Both the position numbers and the translations under genes were made by a program. Shown in pieces: positions 1 to 8,751 of a stretch of 64,000 nt of DNA. This DNA is from Lysobacter enzymogenes (GTDB lineage Bacteria > Pseudomonadota > Gammaproteobacteria > Xanthomonadales > Xanthomonadaceae): contig NZ_FNOG01000003.1 in assembly GCF_900106525.1 (NCBI RefSeq), forward strand, positions 345,811 through 409,810. The letters run 5' to 3'. The notes beneath the pieces were generated by a model. It was not told the DNA's origin. It ran no database searches and worked only from the letters and a program-made list of their open reading frames with translations. How positions within the stretch are numbered: the stretch's first letter is position 1; every line of letters starts with the position of its first letter.

Positions 1-33
1 CTGCGGGGTAGCCGGTTGCGTCGTAGGCGAGAT

Positions 34-66
34 GTCGCGGTCGCGGCTTGCGCCGCTCCTACAGGG
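34..66. repeat. Dispersed REP-like element, family A, single arm
   Basis: One arm of a GC-rich repeat whose core reads GGTCGCGGCTTGCGCCGCTC, followed by CTACAGG. The same core recurs, in either orientation, near 11.3, 42.2, 48.1, 54.95 and 62.9 kb in this window. It sits just downstream of the TraB-like gene. An opposing arm, if there is one, lies outside the window. Confidence 0.8.
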
Positions 67-105
67 AGCGGCCGGGGTTTCGATTCAGATGAGCCGCATC
101 GACGC

Positions 106-1116
106 TCAAGGATCCTCGACGGTATAGCCCGCCGCGCGCAAACGGTCGAGCAAGCCGCCGTTTTCCAGCAGGTCCGACACCGGCAGCGAGGCGAAGGTGC
201 TGTTGTTCTTGGCGATGGCTTCTTCCGCCACCGCCAGCCAGTTCGCGCTCACGCGCTGGCGCAGGTCGCCCAGGTTGAGGCGGCGGGCCACGCCGGTCGC
301 GGCCAGCGCTTCCAGGCAGATGCGGTATTGGTCGCCCTGCGGCAGCGTGCGCAGGGTGGCGATGTCGCCGATCGCCCAGGCGTTGCCGCGCGCGCGCATC
401 GCTTCCAGGTCGGTCTCGATGCGCGAGAGGGTCTTGGCGAAGCACTCGCGGTCGTCCATCGCGCTGTCGGCGAATTCCTTGAGCGTGGCCTTGGGGTCGT
501 CGATCTTGAGCGTGACCCGCGCCTCGGTCACCGGCACGCCGTGCTGCTTGGCGGCTTTCTCCACCACCGGCTGGACCACGCCCTTGAGCGACATTCCCGA
601 TTGCTTGATCGCCGCTTCGTAGAGCTCCTGCGCGGCGAAGATCGGCCGCCATTTCTCCACCCCGCCGTCGCGGCCGATGTAGCGCGCCTTGAGCACGCTC
701 CAGCGCGCGTACAAGTCGGCCGGCACCACTTCGTCCAGGGTCTTGCCGTCCGGGTTCTTGCGCGCCTTCAGCGCGGTGGGGATCAGCATCATGGTGCGGA
801 ACATGCCCAGCTCGGTGCCGAGGCTGACCGAGGGCGGGGCGATGACTTCCTGCGAATCGGCGATGGTCGCCTCGACCTGGCGCGACAGCCAGGTCATGTC
901 CTTGGGCAACGGGGTGACCGTGCCGAGGATCCACAGCACGTGGCCGCCGCGCATCACTTTCCACAGGCCGGGGCCGGGCTGTTCGCCGGTGACCACCAGG
1001 GTGTCCATGTCGCGGATGTCGCCGGCGGGCGGCGTCGGCGTCGCGGCGGGCGGCGTCTGCGCCGAGGCGGCCGGCAGCAGCGCCAGCAGGGCGAGGGCGG
1101 TGAGGGCGCGGCGCAT
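106..1116 (-). CDS. TraB/GumN family secreted protein
   Basis: A 336-residue protein with a clear signal peptide: MRRAL, a Leu/Ala-rich core, and a probable cleavage after ASA near residue 20. The mature part opens with LWKVMRGGHVLWILGTVTPL, the Leu/Trp-rich strand followed by G-T that typifies TraB/GumN (PF01963) proteins, and continues helical with KWRP, AQELYEAA and an RxxICLEALA segment. The family is periplasmic or envelope-associated, and its biochemical role in bacteria is not established. The start at 1116 was chosen because the frame upstream has no signal sequence and looks non-coding. The gene is transcribed alone. The iron operon next door diverges from it. Confidence 0.85.
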   Translation of the reverse strand: MRRALTALALLALLPAASAQTPPAATPTPPAGDIRDMDTLVVTGEQPGPGLWKVMRGGHVLWILGTVTPLPKDMTWLSRQVEATIADSQEVIAPPSVSLGTELGMFRTMMLIPTALKARKNPDGKTLDEVVPADLYARWSVLKARYIGRDGGVEKWRPIFAAQELYEAAIKQSGMSLKGVVQPVVEKAAKQHGVPVTEARVTLKIDDPKATLKEFADSAMDDRECFAKTLSRIETDLEAMRARGNAWAIGDIATLRTLPQGDQYRICLEALAATGVARRLNLGDLRQRVSANWLAVAEEAIAKNNSTFASLPVSDLLENGGLLDRLRAAGYTVEDP

Positions 1117-1262
1117 CCTTGGCGTTCCTGAAGAGGGGGAGTGGGGGCAGGCAGGCGTGGCGGATCGTAGCCGGTCCGCGCCGTCGCCGGTGTGCGCATC
1201 TGTAACACGTTGCGGCGTCTGCGCGGTGTCGGTTTGGCGGATTGGCTGGCCGGTCCTGGTTT

Positions 1263-1281
1263 GCAAATGAGAACTATTGCC
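1263..1281 (+). promoter_or_regulatory. Candidate Fur box upstream of the iron membrane operon
   Basis: The sequence GCAAATGAGAACTATTGCC matches 12 of 19 positions of the classical Fur consensus GATAATGATAATCATTATC. It lies about 155 bp upstream of the DUF3649 start and is an AT-rich patch in GC-rich surroundings. The downstream genes belong to families usually found with siderophore uptake genes, which supports iron control. The call rests on sequence similarity only. Confidence 0.5.
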
Positions 1282-1435
1282 AACTAGACTGAGCGGGACC
1301 GGCGCGCCCGGGGCGGGCGATCCCGCCCGGCCGCGCCACCCGATCCGATCCACGGCTGTCCCTTGCTCCGTGCCCGTTCCAGACGTTCCGGCTCCCGGCA
1401 GGACGCCGCCGGCCGTTCTCACCGCCCAAGCCGCC

Positions 1436-1822
1436 ATGACGCAAAGCTCCGCCCCCACGGCCGTCGCGACCGCCGGCCCCGACCCGCGCGCATCGGTACG
1501 CAAGCCGCGCGCGGCGCTGTCGTGGCGCTATCGCGGCGAAGTCGCGGCGCGCGCGTTCGCGGCGGTCGTGATCGGCTATTTCGTCGCCTACGGCTTCGCC
1601 GCGTTCTTCAGCATGGCGTTGCCGTTCGCGCGCGTGGACAGCGTGATCGCGGCGAGCTTGCTGAGCTTCTTCGTGTGGTGCGCGGCGGCGATGTACGCCT
1701 TCGCCGCGCGCAGCGCCTGGCGCGCGTGCTGGGCGCCGGCGGCGGTCGCGGCGTTGTTGCTGGGCGCGGCCAAGCTGTGCGGCGCGGTCGCGCTGTTCCC
1801 CGCCATGACGCCGACGAGCTGA
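1436..1822 (+). CDS. DUF3649-type membrane protein, first gene of an iron-linked operon
   Basis: A 128-residue inner-membrane protein. A soluble Pro/Ala-rich N-terminus is followed by about three hydrophobic segments, roughly residues 37-60, 63-85 and 90-115. The segment WRYRGEVAARAFAAVVIGYF and the short length fit DUF3649, a family commonly placed before a PepSY-type reductase-like protein and a DUF3325 protein in TonB/siderophore loci. That is the order seen here: the stop lies 13 bp before the PepSY gene. It probably assists handling of ferri-siderophore or haem-type iron at the inner membrane, but the exact role is unknown. The start was placed at 1436 because upstream codons look non-coding. 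Confidence 0.75.
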   Translation: MTQSSAPTAVATAGPDPRASVRKPRAALSWRYRGEVAARAFAAVVIGYFVAYGFAAFFSMALPFARVDSVIAASLLSFFVWCAAAMYAFAARSAWRACWAPAAVAALLLGAAKLCGAVALFPAMTPTS

Positions 1823-1835
1823 GGCGGGAGGTCCG

Positions 1836-3428
1836 ATGAAAAACACTTTCTCGCAAGCGATGGCGTGGCTGCACACCTGGGCCGGATTGGTGATCGGCTG
1901 GCTGCTGTTCGTGATCTTCGTCGGCGGCACCATCGCCTGCTTCGACAAGGAACTCACCCACTGGATGCAGCCGGCCCTGCACGGCCACGAGCGCAGCGCC
2001 GACAGCGTCGACCTGGACGCGGCGATGGCGCAGCTGCAGAAGGTGTCGAAGGAACACCCGCACGCCTACTACATCACCTTGCCCGGCGAGCGCAGCAAGT
2101 CGCTGCAGGGCGGGGTGTATTACGACCTCGGCGATCCGGACCTGTTCAACCTCGATCCGGCCACCGGCAAGCAGATTCCCGAGACCGCCGGCGGCGAGTT
2201 CTTCTTCACTCTGCACTTCAACCTGCATTCGCCGACCTGGGGCATGTATATCGTCGGCCTGGCCGGCATGTTCATGCTGATCGCGATCTTCACCGGCATC
2301 GTGATCCACAAGCGCATCTTCAAGGACTTCTTCACCTTCCGCCCGAAAAACGGCGGCCAGCGCGCGTGGCTGGACGGGCACAACCTCACCGGCGTGCTCG
2401 GCCTGCCGTTCCATCTGATGATCGCCTACACGGGCGTGGCGATCTTCGTCGCCAACTACATGCCGGCCGGCTTGTTCGCCGCGTTCAACGGCGACACCGA
2501 GAAGTTCTTCGTCGAGGCCGCCGACAGCTACGAACGCCCGGAAACCGGCAAGCCGCTGAAGACGATCCACTCCATCGACGCGCTGATCAAGGACGCGCGC
2601 GCGCGCCTGGGCCAGCCGGTGACCTGGGTCAGCGTGCACCATCCCGACGACACCAGCGCGACGATCTCCTTCGGCGGCGACCACAGCAAGGATGTGGCCT
2701 GGAACTTCCGCCAGGCGTTCTACGACGCCAACGACGGCCGTTTCCTGCACGTCAGCGGGCCGATGGCGGCCGGCTACCAGACCTACACCTTCATCGGCGG
2801 CATGCACATGGCGCAGTGGGGCGGCAGCGCGCTGCGCTGGCTGTACTTCGTCATGGGCATCGCCGGCTGCGTGATGATCGCCAGCGGCATGCAGGTGTGG
2901 GTCAGCAAGCGCGCCAAGAAGATCGCCGAAGCGGGCAGCCTGTCGGGCTACGGCCTGGTGCAGGCGCTGAACCTGGGCGTGGTCGGCGGCCTGCCGCTGG
3001 CGAGCGCGGCGATGGTGATCGGCAACCGCCTGATCCCGGCCGATGCGGCCGCGCGGTCCAGCGCCGAGATCACCGTGTTCTGCGCGGTGTGGATCGCCGC
3101 AACCTTGTACGCGGCGATTCCGGCCGTGCACAAGCGCGGCTGGGGCCAGTTCTTCGCGCTCAACGCGGCCGCGTTCGCGCTGGTGCCGCTGGTCAATTTC
3201 GCCACCGCGCCGAACAGCCATTTGGTCGCGACGATCGCGCGCGGCGACTGGACGCTGGCGGCGGTGGACCTGACCGCGTTCGCGCTGGCGGCGGGCTTCG
3301 CGCTGCTGGCGCGGCACAGTTTCGTCAAGGCGCGGCAGCCGGCGCCGCAACGCAAGCCGCGGCGCGAGCGCGCCGGCGGCAGCGGCGGCGAACCTTCCGG
3401 CGGCAAGCCGGCGTTGGCGGATCGCTGA
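1836..3428 (+). CDS. PepSY-associated TM helix (PiuB/FoxB-like) protein
   Basis: A 530-residue polytopic membrane protein. Residues 10-35 (AWLHTWAGLVIGWLLFVIFV) form the first helix, with the His-x-Trp pair typical of PepSY_TM proteins. Further helices occur near 137-160 (GLAGMFMLIAIFTGIVIHK), 188-210 (GLPFHLMIAYTGVAIF) and 325-350, with three or four more after 370. The His residues in TM1, TM2 and TM3 are candidate haem ligands, as proposed for ferri-siderophore reductases such as FoxB and PiuB. The C-terminus is basic and low-complexity. A GGGAGG ribosome site lies just upstream of the ATG, and DUF3325 follows 13 bp downstream. Iron reduction or siderophore processing is the likely role, by family. 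Confidence 0.85.
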   Translation: MKNTFSQAMAWLHTWAGLVIGWLLFVIFVGGTIACFDKELTHWMQPALHGHERSADSVDLDAAMAQLQKVSKEHPHAYYITLPGERSKSLQGGVYYDLGDPDLFNLDPATGKQIPETAGGEFFFTLHFNLHSPTWGMYIVGLAGMFMLIAIFTGIVIHKRIFKDFFTFRPKNGGQRAWLDGHNLTGVLGLPFHLMIAYTGVAIFVANYMPAGLFAAFNGDTEKFFVEAADSYERPETGKPLKTIHSIDALIKDARARLGQPVTWVSVHHPDDTSATISFGGDHSKDVAWNFRQAFYDANDGRFLHVSGPMAAGYQTYTFIGGMHMAQWGGSALRWLYFVMGIAGCVMIASGMQVWVSKRAKKIAEAGSLSGYGLVQALNLGVVGGLPLASAAMVIGNRLIPADAAARSSAEITVFCAVWIAATLYAAIPAVHKRGWGQFFALNAAAFALVPLVNFATAPNSHLVATIARGDWTLAAVDLTAFALAAGFALLARHSFVKARQPAPQRKPRRERAGGSGGEPSGGKPALADR

Positions 3429-3441
3429 GGAGCGCGCATCG

Positions 3442-3774
3442 ATGCTTTGGTTGGGAGTGTGTCTGGGTATTGCGGCGTGGTGCCTGCTGAGCCTGGGATT
3501 GGAGAAGCACCATCAGCACGTGTTCGCCGGCGCGTTCCGCCCGGCGCGCGCGCGTGCGCTGCGCGGCGCCGGCTGGGCGCTGCTGGCGCTGGACTTCGGC
3601 CTGTTCGTCTACGGCTGGGGCTGGGCGCAGGGGCCGATCTTCTGGACCGCGGCGCTGATCGTGTCGGCGCTGGCGTGGACCTTGTTGATGACGATGGCGC
3701 CGAAGGCGAGTGCGAAGGTCGCGGCGGCTGCCTTGTTGAGCGCGTTCGTGGCGATGCCGTTGTGGGTCGGGTGA
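3442..3774 (+). CDS. DUF3325-type membrane protein
   Basis: A 110-residue hydrophobic protein with about three or four transmembrane segments: 2-20, 37-57, 62-80 and 86-108. It contains the GLEKHHQHVF segment, with a His pair, after TM1, as in DUF3325 proteins. It is the last gene of the DUF3649-PepSY-DUF3325 operon and is preceded by a GAGGAG ribosome site inside the gap. Its function is unknown. Co-occurrence suggests an accessory subunit of the PepSY reductase-like protein. Confidence 0.75.
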   Translation: MLWLGVCLGIAAWCLLSLGLEKHHQHVFAGAFRPARARALRGAGWALLALDFGLFVYGWGWAQGPIFWTAALIVSALAWTLLMTMAPKASAKVAAAALLSAFVAMPLWVG

Positions 3775-3803
3775 TCGCGACAGCGGCTATTGCGGCAGGG
3801 ATC

Positions 3804-3919
3804 TTTGTGGGAGGGACTTCAGTCCCGATGCTCTCCGCTCCGATCGCCTGATTGCCCGATTGCCCGATTGCCCGGCGACCCGACAGAAAAGCGTCGGGGC
3901 TGAAGCCCCTCCCACAAAC
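3804..3919. repeat. REP-like inverted pair, family B, enclosing an 8-bp triple repeat
   Basis: The left arm at 3804-3832 (TTTGTGGGAGGGACTTCAGT then CCCGATGCT) and the right arm at 3889-3919 (GCGTCGGGGCTGAAGCCCCT then CCCACAAAC) are imperfect reverse complements of each other. Between them the octamer GATTGCCC is repeated three times head to tail at 3850-3873. The pair lies between two convergent transcription units, the DUF3325 operon and dxs. This layout is typical of palindromic intergenic elements. Confidence 0.8.
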
Positions 3920-3936
3920 GCTTACCCCCAAAAACC

Positions 3937-3965
3937 AAAACGCCCGGCGCGAAGCCGGGCGTTTT
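3937..3965 (-). terminator. Rho-independent terminator of dxs
   Basis: A perfect hairpin with arms AAAACGCCCGGC and GCCGGGCGTTTT around a 5-nt loop, just past the dxs stop at 3982. The A and T runs on both sides make it potentially bidirectional, which suits the convergent arrangement. Confidence 0.85.
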
Positions 3966-3981
3966 GCGTTGCAGCGTTCGC

Positions 3982-5892
3982 TCAACCCGCCGCGGACTGC
4001 GGCGCCGGTTGCGCCGCCAACGCCGGCCAGCGCTTGAGCACGCTGGCGCGGATCGAGGCCGCGTCCAGCCCGGCTTCGGCCAGCAACTGCTCGCGGCTGG
4101 CGTGGTGCTGGAACTCGTCCGGCAGGCCCAGGTGCAGCACCGGCAATACGATGCCCTCGGCCGCCAGCAGCTCGGCCACGCCGCTGCCGGCGCCGCCGGC
4201 GACGACGTTGTCTTCCAGGGTCACGAAGCCTTCGTGGCTCTTGGCCAGTTCCAGGATCAAGGCGCGGTCCAGCGGTTTGACGAAGCGCATGTTGACCAGG
4301 GTCAGCCCCAGTTCGGCGGCGACCTGTTCGGCCGCCGGCACGATCGCGCCGAACGCGAGCAGGGCGATGCGCTTGCCGCTGCGGCGCAGCTCGGCCTTGC
4401 CGATCGGCAAAGTGTCGAGGTTCGGCTGGATCGCCGCGCCCGGGCCGGTGCCGCGCGGATAGCGCACCGCGGCCGGGCCGGAGTACTGGAAGCCGGTCGA
4501 CAGCATCTTGCGGCACTCGTCCTCGTCGGCCGGCGCCATCACCACCATGTTCGGCACGCAGCGCAGGAACGACAGATCGAGGTTGCCGGCATGGGTGGCG
4601 CCGTCCGGGCCGACCACGCCGCCGCGGTCGATCGCGAACATGACGTCGAGATTCTGGATCGCCACGTCGTGCACGAGCTGGTCGTAGCCGCGCTGCAGGA
4701 AGGTCGAGTAGATCGCCACCACCGGCTTGGCGCCTTCGATCGCCATGCCCGCGCCGAGCGTCACCGCGTGCTGCTCGGCGATGGCCACGTCGAAATAGCG
4801 CTGCGGGTATTCCTTGCTGAAGCGCACCAGGCCCGAGCCTTCGCGCATCGCCGGAGTGATGCCCATCAGGCGTTCGTCGGCGGCGGCCATGTCGCACAGC
4901 CACTCGCTGAAGACGTCGGTGTAGGTCGGCTTCTTGGCGCCGGGCTTGCTGATCAGGCCCTTTTCCGGATCGAACGGGCCGACCGCGTGATAGCCGATCT
5001 GGTCGCCCTCGGCGAGCTCGTAGCCCTTGCCCTTGGTGGTGATGATGTGCAGCAACTGCGGGCCCTTGAGGCCCTTGAGCGTCTTCATCGCGCTCAGCAG
5101 CGCCGGCAGGTCGTGGCCGTCGATCGGGCCGGTGTAGTGGAAGCCGACTTCCTCGAAGAAGGTCGAGGGCACGAACATGCCCTTCCAATGCTCTTCCCAA
5201 CGACGCACGAACTTGGCCGCGGGCTTGCGCTTGTCGCCGAGCAGCTTCTTGCCGCCTTCGCGGATCGCGTTGAGGGTGCGGCTGCTGGTGAGGCGGCCGA
5301 GCATCTTGGTGACGCCGCCGACGTTCTCGGAGATCGACATCTGGTTGTCGTTGAGGATCACCAGCAGGTTCGGCTCGGGATCGCTCATGCCGCCGGCGTG
5401 GGCCAGCGCCTCGAACGCCATGCCGGCGGTCATCGCGCCGTCGCCGATCACCGCCACCACCTTGCGCTCGTCGCCGCGGCGCTGCAGCGCCACCGCCATG
5501 CCCAGCGCGGCCGAGATCGACGTCGAGCTGTGGCCGACGCCGAGGGTGTCGTACTCGGATTCGTCGCGCTTGGGGAACGGCGCGACGCCGTCCTTCTGCT
5601 TGACCGTGTGGATGCTGTCGCGACGGCCGGTGAGGATCTTGTGCGGGTAGCTCTGATGGCCGACGTCCCAGACCAGGCGGTCGACGGGCGTTTCGTACAG
5701 CCAGTGCAGGGCGACGGTCAGCTCGATCACGCCGAGCCCGGCGCCGAAATGGCCGCCGACGAGGGCGACCTGCTCGATCAAATAGGCGCGCAATTCCTCG
5801 GCGATCGCCGGCAGTTCCTCTTCCGGAAAGCGGCGCAGGTCGGCGGGGACCTGAATACGGGAAAGACGCGGGTAGCGCTGCGAATCGATCAT
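3982..5892 (-). CDS. dxs: 1-deoxy-D-xylulose-5-phosphate synthase
   Basis: This enzyme condenses pyruvate and glyceraldehyde-3-phosphate to DXP, using thiamine diphosphate. It is the first step of the MEP isoprenoid pathway and also feeds thiamine and pyridoxal synthesis. The 636-residue length is normal for the family. Visible motifs: [17 protein letters not shown] (N-terminal, His), the ThDP/Mg site [16 protein letters not shown] with downstream ILNDNQMSI, the transketolase middle domain VFSEWLC...[20 protein letters not shown] with its catalytic Glu-Gln-His, and the C-terminal domain ending in LRLP-type helices. The start chosen is the ATG at 5892 ([13 protein letters not shown]). A GTG nine bases further upstream is also open. 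The gene is monocistronic, with its own terminator. Confidence 0.97.
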   Translation of the reverse strand: MIDSQRYPRLSRIQVPADLRRFPEEELPAIAEELRAYLIEQVALVGGHFGAGLGVIELTVALHWLYETPVDRLVWDVGHQSYPHKILTGRRDSIHTVKQKDGVAPFPKRDESEYDTLGVGHSSTSISAALGMAVALQRRGDERKVVAVIGDGAMTAGMAFEALAHAGGMSDPEPNLLVILNDNQMSISENVGGVTKMLGRLTSSRTLNAIREGGKKLLGDKRKPAAKFVRRWEEHWKGMFVPSTFFEEVGFHYTGPIDGHDLPALLSAMKTLKGLKGPQLLHIITTKGKGYELAEGDQIGYHAVGPFDPEKGLISKPGAKKPTYTDVFSEWLCDMAAADERLMGITPAMREGSGLVRFSKEYPQRYFDVAIAEQHAVTLGAGMAIEGAKPVVAIYSTFLQRGYDQLVHDVAIQNLDVMFAIDRGGVVGPDGATHAGNLDLSFLRCVPNMVVMAPADEDECRKMLSTGFQYSGPAAVRYPRGTGPGAAIQPNLDTLPIGKAELRRSGKRIALLAFGAIVPAAEQVAAELGLTLVNMRFVKPLDRALILELAKSHEGFVTLEDNVVAGGAGSGVAELLAAEGIVLPVLHLGLPDEFQHHASREQLLAEAGLDAASIRASVLKRWPALAAQPAPQSAAG

Positions 5893-6120
5893 TACGACCA
5901 CTGGCGTTCAGCTGGTCGAGCATTGTCCCGCCGACGTGTGAGGCGGGCAAGAAGTGTGACGGTTCGTGGTTCAGGCAGGTGCCTGCGGCCAGATTCGGTC
6001 AGGCCCGGACGCGAAGCCGGTCACAACGGCATTGGCGGCCGTAGCGCGCCGATGGCGCACGTTGGCCGGCGTTCGCCGCAGAGCCCCGGCCGAGGCTCTG
6101 CGACGCCCGGACGCAGCCGC

Positions 6121-7317
6121 TCAGCGGCCGCGCAGACGCCCGAACAGCCCGCCGGACTTGGCCTGCTCGGCCGGCGGCGGATCGCCCTCGGCCTCGGCGA
6201 AGCCGGTGGCGAGGTTGGCGTTGATGAAATCGGCGACCTCGGGCTCGGTCACGCCGCTGGCTTCGGCGATCTCGGCCAGGTGCGCGGGGCCTTTCATCAT
6301 CACCGTGGCGATGCGGAAGTGCTTGGGGTATTCGCGCTCGGTCTGCGGCCACTTGGTCATGCGGTAGCGGCGTGCGGCGTCGTAGCCCGGCGCGAGGCGG
6401 CCGCGGCCGGCGAGCAGGTTGCCGAACCATACCAGCCGCGCCAGCGGCATCGGCGCGCCCATCTGCGCGGCGGCGGCGTCCCACTGCGCCGCCGGCAGCA
6501 GTTCGAATTCGGACGAGGCGAAGCCGCGCTCGAACAGCACCGCCAGCGGCTTGAGCGCCGCCGGGCCGTGGTAGCGGCGCTGGTCGGCGTCGATCAGCAG
6601 GCGTTCTTCGCCGCTGCCCACGCGCAGCAGGCCGCGCAGGCGGCCGGGTACCAGCCAGTCGAGCAGGCCGTCGCCGCTGGCGGTGACGCCGGGCGCGGCC
6701 GGCGCGGGGGCGGCGGCTTGCGGTTGTGCCGGGGCCGCGGCGGGAGCCGGCGTCGGTGCGGGCGCGGCAGGAGCCGGCGCAGCGGCAACTGCCGGTGCGG
6801 GCGTCGCGACCGCCGCAGCGGGCGCGGCCGGCGCAGGCGCAGGCGCAGCAGGTGCAGGAGCCGGCGCAGCCGCCTTGGCCTGGGCCAGGTCGGTCTGCAA
6901 CAGCTCCACCACCACGTCCGGCAGCGCCGCGGTCGGGTCGGTGCGCGGCTGCTGCGGAATCTCGACCGGCTTGGGCGCCGCGGGTGCTTCGGCCGCGCTC
7001 ACCGGCTCACCGTTCTGGCCGGCGATTTCGCCGAGCAGGGCGGCGATCGAGTCGGCGCTGAAAGGATGTCCGAGCAGGAAGTCGGCCTGGGTGCGCTGGG
7101 CCGCGGTCAGCGCGATCACCGACTTGCCCGCAGCGTGCAGGCGCAGCCAGCTCATCGGTCCGTACATGCTGTCCATGTCGACTACGACGAAATCGGCCTG
7201 CGGTTCCGGGACCAAGGTCCAACGGCCTCCGAGACGGGCGTTGGCCACCTTGAAAGCGGTCTGCAGGGCAGACTCCGTCGCCGGGTCCATACCGGTCAGA
7301 CCGAGGGTCAAAGGCAT
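6121..7317 (-). CDS. Protein with a degenerate receiver-like N-domain, Ala/Pro linker and conserved C-domain
   Basis: A 398-residue cytoplasmic protein of unknown function. Residues 1-95 have the alternating beta/alpha layout of a response-regulator receiver: ADFVVVDMDS takes the place of the phospho-Asp strand, GKSVIALTA that of the Thr strand, and LGHPFSADSIAALL that of the Lys-Pro-F helix, with His replacing the usual Lys. Residues about 130-215 are an Ala/Pro linker. Residues 220-398 form a second globular domain (LRGLLRVGSGEERLLIDADQ, FRIATVMMKGPAHLAEIAEA) whose end resembles a small winged-helix-like module. The degenerate acidic site argues against normal phosphotransfer. The gene stands alone. 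I do not recognise the family. Confidence 0.7.
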   Translation of the reverse strand: MPLTLGLTGMDPATESALQTAFKVANARLGGRWTLVPEPQADFVVVDMDSMYGPMSWLRLHAAGKSVIALTAAQRTQADFLLGHPFSADSIAALLGEIAGQNGEPVSAAEAPAAPKPVEIPQQPRTDPTAALPDVVVELLQTDLAQAKAAAPAPAPAAPAPAPAAPAAAVATPAPAVAAAPAPAAPAPTPAPAAAPAQPQAAAPAPAAPGVTASGDGLLDWLVPGRLRGLLRVGSGEERLLIDADQRRYHGPAALKPLAVLFERGFASSEFELLPAAQWDAAAAQMGAPMPLARLVWFGNLLAGRGRLAPGYDAARRYRMTKWPQTEREYPKHFRIATVMMKGPAHLAEIAEASGVTEPEVADFINANLATGFAEAEGDPPPAEQAKSGGLFGRLRGR

Positions 7318-7459
7318 CGCGAATGTGTCCGTAAGTCGATGGCGACGAGTGTCCGGGACGACCGTAGTGTCGTCAACGAGCGCTTTGCGTCGCTTATGCG
7401 CGCACATCGGCACTTGAGCCAGGGCAGCGGCCGCGATACTGCGACCGCGTTCACGGCTT

Positions 7460-8173
7460 CTAGCCGCGCACGCGCGCGTTCTTCGGCAGCTGGTTCTTCA
7501 AGAACGCCATCTGGTCGGCCAGGATGTTCCTGTTCGACAGGATCAGGTGCTCGACCCAGCTCGGCCGGTACGGCACCGCCAGCAGCGGCATGCCGGCCTG
7601 CTGCGGGGTGCGGTTGCCCTTGCGCGAGTTGCAGGCGAAGCAGGCGGCGACCACGTTCTCCCACAGGTCGCGGCCGCCCTTGGACACCGGCACGACGTGA
7701 TCGCGGGTGAGGTGCGGGCGGTGGAAGTCGTGGCCGCAGTACATGCACAGGTGGCCGTCGCGCGCGAACAGCGCGGCGTTGGTCAGCGCCGGGGTCGGGT
7801 CGAGCGCGCCGGGACGCGCGTGGCCGCGCGCGGCGACGATCGGGTGCAGCTCCAGCACGCTGCGCTCGCCGGTGAAGCGGTTGATGCCGCCGTGCACTTG
7901 CAGGCAGGGTTCGCCCAGGGTCCAGGCGACGGCGCCGCGCGCGTAGAGGCAGGCGGCGTCTTGCCAGTTCATCCAGTCGAGCACGCGCCCGTGCGCATCG
8001 AGCGACAGCAGCCGCACCGAGTTCAGTCGTTCAAGGGGGTTGCGCGGCACTGCGCGCGGCCCGGTCCAGGGCGAGTAGGGATCGCCGACACCGGAGACTT
8101 CCGGCTCACGCTGAAGCATTTCAGCGTGGGTTCCGGTGCGGACCAGGCGGATCTTCGCTCTATCGGTCTCCAT
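7460..8173 (-). CDS. HNH endonuclease family protein
   Basis: A 237-residue protein. The C-terminal half holds a full HNH module: CMYCGHDF (Zn Cys pair) near residue 143, LTRDHVVPVSKGG with the catalytic His near 155, then NVVAACFACNSRKGN with the second Cys pair and the Asn. The N-terminal 120 residues (LLSLDAHGRVLDWMNWQDAA) are typical of stand-alone bacterial HNH proteins of the 5-methylcytosine-restriction-like group, most of which have no proven substrate. No methylase or phage gene is adjacent, so it looks like a chromosomal housekeeping member rather than part of a restriction system. Confidence 0.9.
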   Translation of the reverse strand: METDRAKIRLVRTGTHAEMLQREPEVSGVGDPYSPWTGPRAVPRNPLERLNSVRLLSLDAHGRVLDWMNWQDAACLYARGAVAWTLGEPCLQVHGGINRFTGERSVLELHPIVAARGHARPGALDPTPALTNAALFARDGHLCMYCGHDFHRPHLTRDHVVPVSKGGRDLWENVVAACFACNSRKGNRTPQQAGMPLLAVPYRPSWVEHLILSNRNILADQMAFLKNQLPKNARVRG

Positions 8174-8310
8174 CGGAGAATGAGCTTATACCCTGTCGGT
8201 TACATTTTGTGTAGACGCGGTGCGCCGCCGGTCAGTGCGCGAGCGGTCCGGGCGGCGCGCAATCCGGGCGCGCCGGGGCGGTTCGCGTCGGCCGCGACCG
8301 GCCCGGCCGA

Positions 8311-8751
8311 TCAGCTGGAGGCGCTGAGATAGACGGTGTAGCGATCCGGACGCGATACGTCGACTTCGAGCTCGTACATCCAGTGCTCGATCTGGCTCTC
8401 GCAACGGCGATGGGCCTGTTGCGGGCGCGGAGCGAACCAGGGCGGATCGCCGTTCTGCGCCGCGCGCGCGCCGTCGTTGACCTCGCCGAGCTCGCAATGC
8501 AGCGCCGCCACCAGCGCCGGCAGTTGTTCCGGCGGCAGGTCGAAACGGTAGTACGCGGTCATCGTGCGCAATTGGTCGTCGATGTGCTCGCGCAGGTCGG
8601 TCGCGCCGGCCGGGATGGCGATGCGGCCGGGGAATTCGGTCAGCGGCGGCTGCGCCGAACAGGCGGCGAGGACCAACGCTGCCGCCGCGGTGGCGGCGAG
8701 GCTGCGAAGCCGCGATGCGGCCGTCTTCGCAGACTCGCCGCGGCGGATCAC
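8311..8751 (-). CDS. Small lipoprotein of unknown function
   Basis: A 146-residue predicted lipoprotein. The lipobox LAAC lies near residue 29 after a hydrophobic Ala/Leu stretch, so it should be anchored in the envelope. The mature part (DDQLRTMTAYYRFDLPPEQL, then HCELGEVNDG and HRRCESQIEHWMYELEVDVS) contains two Cys that could pair. The best start is the GTG at 8751, which overlaps the stop of the acyl-CoA dehydrogenase gene as GTGA and implies translational coupling. The end contains DRYTVYLSASS. No family was recognised. Confidence 0.75.
   Translation of the reverse strand: MIRRGESAKTAASRLRSLAATAAAALVLAACSAQPPLTEFPGRIAIPAGATDLREHIDDQLRTMTAYYRFDLPPEQLPALVAALHCELGEVNDGARAAQNGDPPWFAPRPQQAHRRCESQIEHWMYELEVDVSRPDRYTVYLSASS

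Noticed and set aside
3850..3873. Triple GATTGCCC repeat as a CRISPR array
   Set aside because: The unit is only 8 bp with no spacers between copies. It is a simple tandem repeat. No other array-like pattern was found.
5893..5901. GTG start of dxs nine bases upstream of the chosen ATG
   Set aside because: It would add only three residues to the normal start [13 protein letters not shown] of this protein.
3964..7710. Very long open frame of more than 1200 codons on the plus strand opposite dxs and neighbours
   Set aside because: High GC leaves opposite frames open. The frame covers known genes on the other strand and is dominated by Arg, Gly and Ala with no domain. The same applies to similar long antisense frames over the secD, dxs and acyl-CoA dehydrogenase loci.
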